From contig CBDHDN010000078.1 in the NCBI GenBank assembly GCA_965261585.1, positions 1 through 64,000 of the forward strand: a DNA stretch of 64,000 nt. Reading direction: 5' to 3'. A program made the position numbers and the translations under genes. Of this stretch, positions 36,103 to 43,936 are shown one piece after another; the first letter of the stretch is position 1; each line of letters starts with the position of its first letter. The notes beneath the pieces were generated by a model. It saw only the letters and a list, made by a program, of their open reading frames with translations, was not told where the DNA came from and did no database searches. Source of the DNA: CBDHDN01 sp965261585. GTDB taxonomy: Bacteria > Pseudomonadota > Alphaproteobacteria > UBA6615.

Positions 36103-36226
36103 TACGTTACCGTATATTGAAACTTGACGCCTTCGCCATTCCCGCCGGGCGCATTCTTTTGGCTGGACCAATGACGAATTCGTCACAGCATGCAATACAT
36201 TTTGCGAAACCGCAAGGAGACTGGAC

Positions 36227-36460
36227 ATGAGCAAGGGACCCACGACCCACCACGTCGTCCCGAACCCTGACGGGGGCTGGGACGTGAAGCGCGGCGGCGC
36301 AAGCCGCGCAAGCAGCCACCACGACACCAAGCAGGACGCCATCGCTCGCGGTCGGCAGATCAGCCGCAATCAGGGAACTGAGTTCCGCATCCACAACAAG
36401 GATGGACGGATCGCCGACAGTGACAGCCACGGCAACGACCCGCACCCGCCCAAGGGCTAG
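36227..36460 (+). CDS. DUF2188-like small protein
   Basis: A 77-residue hydrophilic protein (HHVVPNPDGGWDVKRGGASR, HHDTKQDAIARGRQISRNQG, FRIHNKDGRI) of the DUF2188 type. AAGGAGA lies 7 bp before the ATG. Its stop is 19 bp before the CD-NTase start, so the two are very likely co-transcribed. Function unknown; it is not a standard CBASS component that I know. Confidence 0.75.
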   Translation: MSKGPTTHHVVPNPDGGWDVKRGGASRASSHHDTKQDAIARGRQISRNQGTEFRIHNKDGRIADSDSHGNDPHPPKG

Positions 36461-36479
36461 AAAAGGAGAGCGTCTGCGG

Positions 36480-37997
36480 ATGACGGTACAGAAACACACT
36501 GAAGAGCTTCTTGAAGACCTGGCGGCATCCCTACAGGTGCCGCCAAGTCGCTATGAAGCCGCGGAGCGCGCCTACAAGTCTGTGGGTGAGTGGTTGCACC
36601 GGGCAGCGTCGCGCGTCCGGCTGGCAAACCCCAACATTTATGTTCAAGGGTCGTTCCGGCTCGGAACGGCCATTCGTTCCATGTCGGACATGGAAGACTA
36701 CGACGTTGATCTGGTCTGTGAGCTATCGCTATCAAAGACACAACTGACGCAAGCTCGGTTGAAGGCGTTACTTGGAGACGAGCTTCGTTCCTATGCCGAA
36801 GCGCACGGCATGAAGGAGCCGGAAGAAAGCCGTCGTTGCTGGACGCAGGACTACGCGGATGGGGCGCAGTTTCATATAGACACCCTCCCCGCACTACCCG
36901 ATGCGGCGGGCCAGCGCCTGATATTGGCGCAGCGTGGCTTCTCCGACGAATGGGCAGACAACGCCATAGCCATTACGGACAGGGACGATCCGAATTTCAG
37001 GCAGCTCACAGAAGACTGGCCGCACAGCAATCCCAAGGGCTACGCGAACTGGTTCCGCTCGAAAATGCGTGAGGTCTTCGATGCGCGTCGCCGGGCTCTG
37101 GCGCTGGAGGCCCGTGCAAGCGTCGAGGATATTCCCGAGCATCGGGTACGCACACCGCTTCAGAGCGCCATACAGATTCTCAAGCACCACCGCGATGTGA
37201 TGTTCTCGGAGCGGGTCGACGATAAGCCGATCTCCATCATCCTGACGACACTGGCTGCCCATGCCTATCAGCAAGAACCGACAATTTCGGGCGCGCTCTA
37301 CAGCATCCTCGACCGAATGGACACGCATATCGACTACAGCACCGGTGTGGCCTGGATAGCCAATCCCACCGACCCGGCCGAGAACTTCGCCGATCGCTGG
37401 CAGGAATATCCGAAACGCGAGGAGGCCTTTCGAGAATGGCTGGATCGGGCTCGCGAGGACTTTGCCGCCGCGGCTCAATCACGGAATCGCGAGACGGCCA
37501 CTGCCGCCTTGCAGCCTCGGCTTGGACGAAACCTTATGGAGGCCGCCGCTGCGCATCGCCGCGGCTCACCATTGGCGCAGATTGTCAATAGTGCACGTCT
37601 CCTGCTCAACCCCGCACACCGCAAGACACCCCCGTGGATCCGAGTCGATCAGGGTGAAGTGCGTATTGAGAAAGCGACAATGCAGCGCAATGGCTTTCGG
37701 TCTGAGATATTCCGCAGTGACGGCGACCCGCTGCCAAAGCGTTGTAGCCTCGTATACCAGGCCGACACGGATATCCCGAGACCTTTCAAGGTGTACTGGC
37801 AGGTGGTGAACACCGGCCGGGAGGCGGAAGCAGCCAACGGTCTGCGCGGTGGCTTCGATGAGGGACTTGTGACCGCCGGGAAGCTCACCAAGAAAGAGAC
37901 CACGCTCTACACCGGGAGGCACAGCATCGAGTGCTTCGTCGTCAAGGCCGGCTACTTGGCAGCCCGGAGCAGCCAGTTCATCGTTAATATTCAATAG
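36480..37997 (+). CDS. CBASS cyclic-nucleotide synthase (CD-NTase, SMODS type)
   Basis: A 505-residue nucleotidyltransferase. The active site is complete: QGSFRLGTAIRSM (residues 56-68), then EDYDVDLVCEL with Asp75 and Asp77, and HIDTLPAL with Asp134. The middle helical part (NPKGYANWFRSKMREVF, RTPLQSAIQILKHHRD) fits the OAS-like core. The last 120 residues (FKVYWQVVNTGREA, then LRGGF, TGRHSIECFVVKAGYLAA) match the AGS-C sensor domain found on some SMODS proteins. In CBASS such enzymes make cyclic di- or trinucleotides upon phage infection. AGGAGA precedes ATG 36480. The SAVED gene follows after 14 bp. The product nucleotide cannot be read from sequence. Confidence 0.88.
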   Translation: MTVQKHTEELLEDLAASLQVPPSRYEAAERAYKSVGEWLHRAASRVRLANPNIYVQGSFRLGTAIRSMSDMEDYDVDLVCELSLSKTQLTQARLKALLGDELRSYAEAHGMKEPEESRRCWTQDYADGAQFHIDTLPALPDAAGQRLILAQRGFSDEWADNAIAITDRDDPNFRQLTEDWPHSNPKGYANWFRSKMREVFDARRRALALEARASVEDIPEHRVRTPLQSAIQILKHHRDVMFSERVDDKPISIILTTLAAHAYQQEPTISGALYSILDRMDTHIDYSTGVAWIANPTDPAENFADRWQEYPKREEAFREWLDRAREDFAAAAQSRNRETATAALQPRLGRNLMEAAAAHRRGSPLAQIVNSARLLLNPAHRKTPPWIRVDQGEVRIEKATMQRNGFRSEIFRSDGDPLPKRCSLVYQADTDIPRPFKVYWQVVNTGREAEAANGLRGGFDEGLVTAGKLTKKETTLYTGRHSIECFVVKAGYLAARSSQFIVNIQ

Positions 37998-38011
37998 GAC
38001 CGCATACCATT

Positions 38012-39102
38012 ATGACCCTGCTCCAGCACTTCATCAGGTCGTTGATCGATTGGGTGTTCAGACGGCGCTCTCCCGCGCTGTTGATTATGCAAATCGGCCT
38101 TGCCTGTCTGGCGCTTGCATTTGGTGCCGGCTGGGCATTGGACGTCTCATTCCCGTTTCAGGGGGGCCATATCGATGTTGGCCTTGACAGTGCAGGCGGC
38201 ACACCGATCGTGCTGGTCTGGACAGCGGCAACCATCGGGCTGGGCCGGATTGGCGCGGGATTTGTCTGGAGATTATTCGCTACAGTGCGGAGCAACGCCG
38301 CCTCGCTCGGAAAAGGATTATCGTCGTTGAGGCTCGGGGATTGCGCGATACCGGCGGTGCGCCCTTGATCGAATCCCTTCCCTCAAGGTTCCAAGGACAA
38401 CGAGATCAAGTCCTTGTTGATTTGCGCCAGCGGGTCAAGGATGGCGAGATCGTCGCGCCGGAAGCGGCGCTTGAGGATCTGATCTCGCTGCCCGCCGACT
38501 TGAAGCGGAGAGAGAATGGCTATGATCGCCGCGACCTCACGCTCGTCTACGGCGGACTGATGCCGGTGCCGTTTACGTTTCTGACCGGCGTGCTGATCGA
38601 TGACGAAGGGACGGCCTTTATCCTGGACTGGGATCGACACGCCGAAGCTTGGCGTGAACTCAACGGCGTGGATGACGGCAAGCGCTTTCGGGCAGCCGGC
38701 CTAGACGATGTACCGGTTGGCACAAAGGAAGTCGCGTTGGCGGTATCAGTATCCTACGGCGTGAACGCCGATGATATTCGGGCTCAGGTTCGTAACATGC
38801 CAGTTGTCAAGCTTTTCCTCGAGGACGGCTCACCGGACTGCCACTGGTCGGAGCAAAAGCAGCGTGCTCTTGGCAGACAATTTCTTGAAATGGCAACTGC
38901 CCTTGGCAATCGCGGCGTGCGCCGTATCCACCTGTTCCTTGCGGCCCAGAACAGCATCGCTTTTCGCTTCGGCAGGCTTTATGACAAGCGCAACCTGCCT
39001 GAGGTCGCCGTCTATCAGTATCAGAGGAACACTTTTCCACCCTATCCGTGGAGTGTCCTGATGCCCGTATGCGGAATTGATCGGCCTACGACCATTTTGT
39101 GA
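38012..39102 (+). pseudogene. TM-SAVED CBASS effector with one frameshift
   Basis: The first frame (ATG 38012) gives two membrane segments (ALLIMQIGLACLALAFGAGWAL and IVLVWTAATIGLGRIGAGF). Near 38265-38275 the sequence must move to the next frame, where SAEQRRLARKRIIVVEARGL leads into a SAVED domain ending at 39102 (IHLFLAAQNSIAFRFGRLYD, then LPEVAVYQYQRN and PYPWSVLMP). Adding one base makes a 363-residue protein, the normal layout of a TM-SAVED effector: SAVED binds the cyclic nucleotide and the membrane part disrupts the inner membrane. As written, the locus yields two separate pieces. Confidence 0.85.
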
Positions 39103-39104
39103 AT

Positions 39105-39145
39105 TTCTGCCGATCTACATAAAATTCCGCACGATTTCGGCAGAA
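39105..39145 (+). terminator. Hairpin after the CBASS operon
   Basis: TTCTGCCGA at 39105-39113 pairs perfectly with TCGGCAGAA at 39137-39145, just downstream of the SAVED stop codon. The loop is 23 bases and there is no clear T run, so terminator function is only probable. Confidence 0.4.
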
Positions 39146-39444
39146 GACAACGAGAATGAGATTCCCTTTTCCAACCGGATTCCTTGCTACTTCAGATCAA
39201 CAAACGCACTTAGTTTCCGCAATCTACGGCGCCATTGGATGCACGAGTCACTTATGTTTCTCTTGATTTGCCATCTTGCAAATAGCGGTGTCGGGAAACG
39301 CCCGTCAACCCATTGTGCCTGCTTGGTTTTCCCCGCCATTGCGCCCGGACATCCAGGATCGCCGTCATCGCACCGAAACCGCCCGGATTCAACATCCCGG
39401 GCGTCCCTGGCCCCGCTTGTCCCCGATCCTTGACCAGCTCCGCG
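39146..39444. other. Region without a recognisable gene
   Basis: About 300 bp between the CBASS operon and the HU-like remnant. The first half is A/T-richer, the second half returns to high G+C. Short frames exist on both strands but none resembles a protein I know. Confidence 0.4.
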
Positions 39445-39738
39445 TCACGACCCATTCCCGTCATTCACGGCATCCTTGAGCGGCTTGCCCGGCTTGAATG
39501 CCGGCGCCGTCGACGCCTGTATCTCCAGGCTCTCGCCTGTCCCCGGATCTCGCCCGGTACGGGCGGGCGGGCTCTTCGTCGTGAACGTCCCGAATCCGCC
39601 GATCCTCACCTCCTCGCCATTTGCCAGGGCCTCGCCCACCGCCTCGAACACAGCGTCCACCGCGTTCCCGCCCGCTGAGACCGGCTCAGGCCTATCCGGT
39701 CTGCCACAGGACCGCCGATGTCCCGGCCCCGCTGCCAC
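39445..39738 (-). pseudogene. HU/IHF-family DNA-binding protein, damaged N-terminus
   Basis: The C-terminal 70 residues are clearly HU-like: NAVDAVFEAVGEALANGEEV, RIGGFGTFTTKSPPARTGRD, APAFKPGKPLKDAVN. The N-terminal helices appear in another frame (VADRIGLSRSQ near 39700), so at least one frameshift separates them. Probably inactive. Confidence 0.7.
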
Positions 39739-39785
39739 GATCTCTGTCCGACAGTCCTCGCGGGGCGCAAACCCCCATCAACGCG

Positions 39786-40363
39786 TCAGTCGAACTCCAG
39801 AAGCAGCCTTTGCGCGATCTCCGCGACGGTGTCGAAGTCAGTCATCATCTGAAACTGAAAGAAATCCTTCTTCGCGTTTTCGCCGAACGCATGCTCGACG
39901 ATCGGGAAGAACGAAACCAGCGCACTCCGTTCGCAAGTCAGCCGGTCGGCCGCGCCATGATCCCCGCAGTTTTCCGCGTCCTTGATCCGCTCGCCCATCT
40001 CCCCGTATTCCCGCAATGTCTCTTCCAGAACGGCATGTCCCGATACATAGAGCGGAACATGATGTTCGAGCGCGTGCCGAAAACGCGCGAGATAGTCGAA
40101 CCACGGATCGAGCTCGTTCAGGTAGCCGGCGAATTCCGGCGACAGGGACTCGACGACGGCCCCCCCCCCGGCCCGAAACCCACCCGGGATCCATCAAGCG
40201 GCCCGCCGTCTTCTCCCGTCAGTCCCTTCTCCCGGACCCAGATATGAGCAAGGTTGTCGATGCAGCCCTGCACATTCAGCACGAAGGCCTGGAGACAGAC
40301 CGTCGCATCGAGAATGGCTGACGGATCCGGGGCCCAGGAGATGCGGGGCGGAAACGCCTCCAT
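39786..40363 (-). pseudogene. HEPN-like protein of unknown function with a poly-G frameshift
   Basis: Start ATG 40363 (MEAFPPRISWAPDPSAILDA) reads to LDGSRVGFG, then a run of ten G (C on the plus strand, 40160-40169), after which the natural continuation AVVESLSPEFAGYLNELDPW is in a different frame and runs to 39786. A tract of 11 or 8 G would restore one protein of about 190 residues. The segment YLARFRHALEHHVPLY has an R-x4-6-H pattern like HEPN-type RNase domains. Either a phase-variable gene in the off state, a pseudogene or a read error. Confidence 0.6.
40160..40169. repeat. Poly-G/C tract of ten bases inside a gene
   Basis: Ten consecutive C on the plus strand, the longest homopolymer noticed in the coding parts of this window. 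It sits in the middle of the HEPN-like gene and decides its frame, as in contingency loci. Confidence 0.85.
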
Positions 40364-40668
40364 GGAACTCTCGATGCAATGCTGCAGATCTCAAGGCCCA
40401 TCCACAATTTGGCGGGCGGCTGATCAATGCGATGGGCATGCGGGCCGAAGAAAGCGCCGCACGAGCCAGGAAGCTCCGCTGGCGCCGCAACGACCGCATG
40501 AGCGTCGCCAGCCGCGACGTCTTCGACTGGCTGCCGATCTTCGATCTCTCGACCCGGGATGTGTTCCGAGTCATCCGTGACGCCGGCCAGTCGCCGCACT
40601 GGGCCTATGCCGCCGGAATGTCGAGGCTGTCCTGCGTCTTCTGCATCATGGCCTCGCGTGCCGATCTG

Positions 40669-42587
40669 GTGCGCCAGGCGAACTGACAGAAGGTAGGGGG
40701 TGCAAGTCCCCCGGAACGAAGGAGTAACCGAACCACGTTTCTCCGCGAGCCGTGCGTTGGCTCCCGTGAGGGGGCAGGCGAAGCGTCGGTAGCGGCATGG
40801 ATGGGCAGGGCTATTGAGCACCGTAAAAGCGATGGTCCGGGGTGCCGAGGCTTTCAGATCGGTCGAAGGCAATATTGCAGGCGTCGTTTTGGTGAGATGT
40901 CGGCGAGCCCCGCGGTGTCAGAGAACCCATGCACGTTCGCACGCCTTCTGTTGGGACCCTGGGAGGTCTTCAAACTGCCCCGGTTGTCGTAAAGGGGCCG
41001 CGTAGGGAATGGAGAAAACCGAAGCCTATGATGAACGGTTTGAAGAAGTCGGATGAGGCCGTACGACCTGTGAGGGCGGCGAACAAGGGAGCGCGAGCTT
41101 CTGCGGAGTCGCCGGAGGAAAGGGCCTCAACCAAGGGGAATCCGGATTGCCAAAGCACGCGCCGAACCCAGTGTCGGGTGAGCGTGCCACAGGCGGCGGC
41201 CCGGATACGGAAAGCTGCAGAGAGAAACCCGAAGGAACGTCTCACTGCGCTCTTCCACCACATTACGCCGGACGCGCTCGGTGCGGCCTACTTCGCATTG
41301 AAGAAGGACGCAGCAGCCGGTGTCGACGGCGTTACGTGGGACATGTACGGCGAGGGTCTGGATGAGCGCCTGCTCGACCTGCACCGGCGCCTGCACAGAG
41401 GGGGAGCGTACCGGGCGCCACCGGTTCGGCGGGTAGAGGTACCCAAGCCGGACGGGGGGACACGACCGCTCGGGATCGCGGCGCTGGAGGACAAGGTCGT
41501 CCAGAAGGCGGTTGTGGATGTGATCCTGACACCGATCTACGAGGTGGTGTTTCTTGGCTTCAGCTACGGGTTCCGACCGGGGCGGGGGGCGCACGATGCG
41601 CTCGATGCCCTGGCCTTCGGGATAGAACGGCGCAAGGTCAGCTGGATAGTCGATGCAGACCTCCGGGCGTACTTCGACACGATCCCGCGGGATTGGTTGA
41701 TCACGTTCCTAGAGCACCGCATCGGAGACAGGCGGGTCATCCGTCTGATCCGGAAATGGCTGAACGCCGGCGTCATAGAGAGTGGGTCATGGGCAGATAC
41801 GGGTATGGGCACGCCGCAGGGGGCAATAGTCTCCCCCGTCTTGGCGAACGTGTTCCTGCATTACGTGCTCGACGTGTGGTTCCACAAGAAATGGCGCCCG
41901 AACGTCCCGGATGGCGAAGCGATCATCGTCCGTTACGCTGACGATATCGTTGTCGGGTTCCAACACAAGCGGGATGCGGAGCGGTACCTCCGCGACGTTC
42001 GGGAGAGGCTGGCCCGGTTCGGTCTCAGCCTCCACCAGGACAAGACCCGCCTCGTGGAGTTTGGCCGGTTCGCGGATTTGAACCGGCGCCAGCGCGGGGT
42101 GGGCAAGCCGGAGACTTTCGACTTTCTGGGCCTCACGCACTATTGCACGACGACCCTGAGAGGACGCTTTCGGCTTGGTCGCAAACCGGTTGCCAAACGG
42201 GTCAACAGGACCCTGGCGCGCATCGACGAGGTGCTTCGCAAGCGCTGGCACCACGACATCTGGGAAGTTGGTAGGTGGCTGGGGCGAGTCTGCAATGGCT
42301 GGCTCAACTACTTTGCCGTCCCAGGGTCAGGCCGGTTCATCCGTGCGTTCCTCCGCAGGCTGCAACGCCGGTGGATGCGGGCGCTACGCCGCCGGTCCCA
42401 GCGAGCCCGATTTAGTTGGAAGCGATTGGAGCGCATGACCGAAATCCTGTGGCCACGCGCCTCCATCCGCCACCCATGGCCGGACCAGCGGTTCGCCGTC
42501 AAGCACCCGAGGTAGGAGCCGGATGGTTCAACGACCACGTCCGGATCTGCGCGGGGGGTGCGCAGCAATGCGCATTCCTACCGTAAC
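40669..42587 (+). mobile_element. Group II intron, copy 3
   Basis: 1919 bp with the same ends as the other two. The 5' exon ends CCGATCTG (40661-40668), the exact complement of CAGATCGG inside the intron (40855-40862), which is therefore a strong candidate for EBS1. The pairing is perfect only here among the three copies. Confidence 0.95.
41028..42515 (+). CDS. ltrA: Group II intron reverse transcriptase/maturase (copy 3)
   Basis: Identical in its readable protein to the copy 2 enzyme: RT blocks, YADD and maturase domain are intact. In-frame ATG 40929 is a less likely start. Confidence 0.95.
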   Translation: MMNGLKKSDEAVRPVRAANKGARASAESPEERASTKGNPDCQSTRRTQCRVSVPQAAARIRKAAERNPKERLTALFHHITPDALGAAYFALKKDAAAGVDGVTWDMYGEGLDERLLDLHRRLHRGGAYRAPPVRRVEVPKPDGGTRPLGIAALEDKVVQKAVVDVILTPIYEVVFLGFSYGFRPGRGAHDALDALAFGIERRKVSWIVDADLRAYFDTIPRDWLITFLEHRIGDRRVIRLIRKWLNAGVIESGSWADTGMGTPQGAIVSPVLANVFLHYVLDVWFHKKWRPNVPDGEAIIVRYADDIVVGFQHKRDAERYLRDVRERLARFGLSLHQDKTRLVEFGRFADLNRRQRGVGKPETFDFLGLTHYCTTTLRGRFRLGRKPVAKRVNRTLARIDEVLRKRWHHDIWEVGRWLGRVCNGWLNYFAVPGSGRFIRAFLRRLQRRWMRALRRRSQRARFSWKRLERMTEILWPRASIRHPWPDQRFAVKHPR

Positions 42588-42767
42588 TATACGGCCGCGC
42601 AATTGCAGCCGGCGCTTTATCGCCAATACGCCAACCTCAAAGAGCGCATCGGCCACACGCTGTCGCCGTCGGCCATACCTTTGACCCGACTCACCGGCGT
42701 CCCTCTGTAGCCAGCCGCCGTGGCGGCCCTGGGCAACGTGGCCGGCCCGCTCCGATCGCGACGCCGG

Positions 42768-42986
42768 TCAGCCGGGCCTTCCCTTCGAAATCAGGATATC
42801 GCGGAGGTGGTCGACGATCGCCATGGTCGCCGCCACTTCCGCTTCCTGCGGCAGGTCCCCCTCGATCTCGCCTTCGGCGCGTCTGACCGTCGCCTCGAGC
42901 CTGTCCAGCATGTCGCGGATCTCCTCGATCGAGAACACGCCTTTCTCGATCAGCCCGTCGATCACGGCGACCATCACATTGCCCAT
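42768..42986 (-). CDS. Small hypothetical protein
   Basis: 72 residues, acidic and helical (GLIEKGVFSIEEIRDMLDRL, TMAIVDHLRDILISKG). The ATG 42986 lies inside the CRISPR-like repeat, so the true N-terminus may have been lost and the remainder may be the end of a longer gene. Confidence 0.4.
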   Translation of the reverse strand: MGNVMVAVIDGLIEKGVFSIEEIRDMLDRLEATVRRAEGEIEGDLPQEAEVAATMAIVDHLRDILISKGRPG

Positions 42987-43492
42987 CCCCTCACGGGGGC
43001 GTGGATTGAAACAACAGATGCAAGCCGGGCAGGCTCGGCCCAGGCATCGGTGATCCGCTTCGCCCGCACCTTCCCGATGCCGGTCACCTCGCGCAGCCGT
43101 TCCGGCGCGGCCTCGATCACGTCGAACACCTTCTCGCCGAACGCCCGGACCAGCTTGCGGGCATAGACCGGGCCGATGCCCCGGATCATGCCGGAGCCGA
43201 GATACTTCTCGATGCCCTCGACCGAGGACGGCTCGGAGGTGCGCATGAAGCGCGCCTTGAACTGCTGACCGTGGGTGCGGTCGTTGACCCACTCGCCCGA
43301 GGCGGTGATCCACTCCCCCGGTCCCACCATGGCGGCATGGCCGACCACGGTCACCGGGTCGCGATGCCCCCGCGCCTTCGTCCTCAGGACGCAGAAGCCG
43401 TTCTCCAGGTTGTGGAAGGTGACGCGCTCGACCAGACCGGCCAGGACCTCCCGGTCCGAGGACTCTGGATGCTGGCCGGCGCCGGGTTTCAC
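42974..43492 (-). pseudogene. RecD-like (RecD2/SF1B) helicase, N-terminal domain only
   Basis: From GTG 43492: LAGLVERVTFHNLENGFCVL, GHAAMVGPGEWITASGEWV, GIEKYLGSGMIRGIGPVYAR, VTGIGKVRAKRITDAWAE. This is the N-terminal OB/HhH region of RecD-like helicases (normally over 700 residues). Homology stops at WAE, and the frame then runs through a CRISPR-like repeat to a stop. All helicase motifs are lost. GTG overlaps the stop of the upstream gene. Confidence 0.82.
42981..43012 (+). CRISPR. Lone CRISPR-repeat-like sequence (type I-C style)
   Basis: 32 bp whose right 18 bases, GGGGGCGTGGATTGAAAC, equal the conserved 3' end of type I-C repeats and whose left part (CCCC TCAC GGGGG) keeps the stem. 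Translation of the opposite strand gives VSIHAPVRGW, a typical by-product of such repeats. Only one unit is present; no array, leader or cas gene is visible in the window. It sits exactly where the RecD-like gene loses homology. Confidence 0.6.
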
Positions 43493-43875
43493 GACGTGCC
43501 GAGCGCCGGAGCAGTCAGCAGTTCCTTCACCAGGTCGAACTGCCGCGCGCGCGCCGCTGCGGCCCTTTCACCGGCAATGGACACGCCCTCGTCGTCCGCG
43601 GCAGCCTCTTCCAGCTCGCGCCGCCAGCGTTCGGCGCGCGGGAGATGTGTCGCCATTTCCTCGGGCGTGAACATGCCGCGCACCCTGGAAACGAATTGTG
43701 GCAGCGCCTGTGCGAACCCAGCGTGTTCCGCGGCGGCCTCGGCGAAATTGAGGAGCCTCTCGCCAACCACGTAATCGAAGGCCGACTTGACGCCGTACCG
43801 GAGACGGATCGTCTCCGCCGCTTCGCATTGCTCCATCCAGATTTCATGCCAGCGGCGTTCGATCGTCTGTTCCAT
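43489..43875 (-). CDS. Conserved hypothetical protein upstream of the RecD-like gene
   Basis: 128 residues from ATG 43875 (MEQTIERRWHEIWMEQCEAA), mostly helical and rich in Glu/Ala/Arg, with LRYGVKSAFDYVVGERLLNF. Overlaps the RecD-like start by 4 bp, so both were one operon. No family recognised. Confidence 0.55.
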   Translation of the reverse strand: MEQTIERRWHEIWMEQCEAAETIRLRYGVKSAFDYVVGERLLNFAEAAAEHAGFAQALPQFVSRVRGMFTPEEMATHLPRAERWRRELEEAAADDEGVSIAGERAAAARARQFDLVKELLTAPALGTS

Positions 43876-43936
43876 TCCGGACCTCCTTTCCCTGCAACGT
43901 CCTTCTACCGCACCCAGCTGCCGGCAAGGGGCCGGA

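Larger units (their letters stand above)
40390..42710 (+). pseudogene. PAPS-reductase-family gene, C-terminal half, split by an intron
   Basis: Exon 1 (40390-40668) reads LKAHPQFGGRLINAMGMRAE, later VFDWLPIFDLSTRDVFRVIR and SCVFCIMASRADL; exon 2 (42588-42710) continues YTAAQLQPALYRQYANLKER to TGVPL and a stop. The intron is in the sense direction and removal gives a continuous frame. The N-terminal half with the nucleotide loop is missing. The family (adenylyl- or phosphoadenylyl-sulfate reductase-like, common in phages and islands) uses a PP-loop; the Cys pair in CVFC may bind metal. Confidence 0.8.

Noticed and set aside
21583..42515. Reverse transcriptases as part of a retron or diversity-generating element
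   Set aside because: Each lies inside a 1.9-kb unit with group II intron ends, domain V-like hairpins and exact exon rejoining; no template/variable repeats or msr/msd structure were seen.
42981..43012. A real CRISPR array
   Set aside because: Only one repeat unit is present and no cas gene or leader is seen, so it is reported as a lone repeat.
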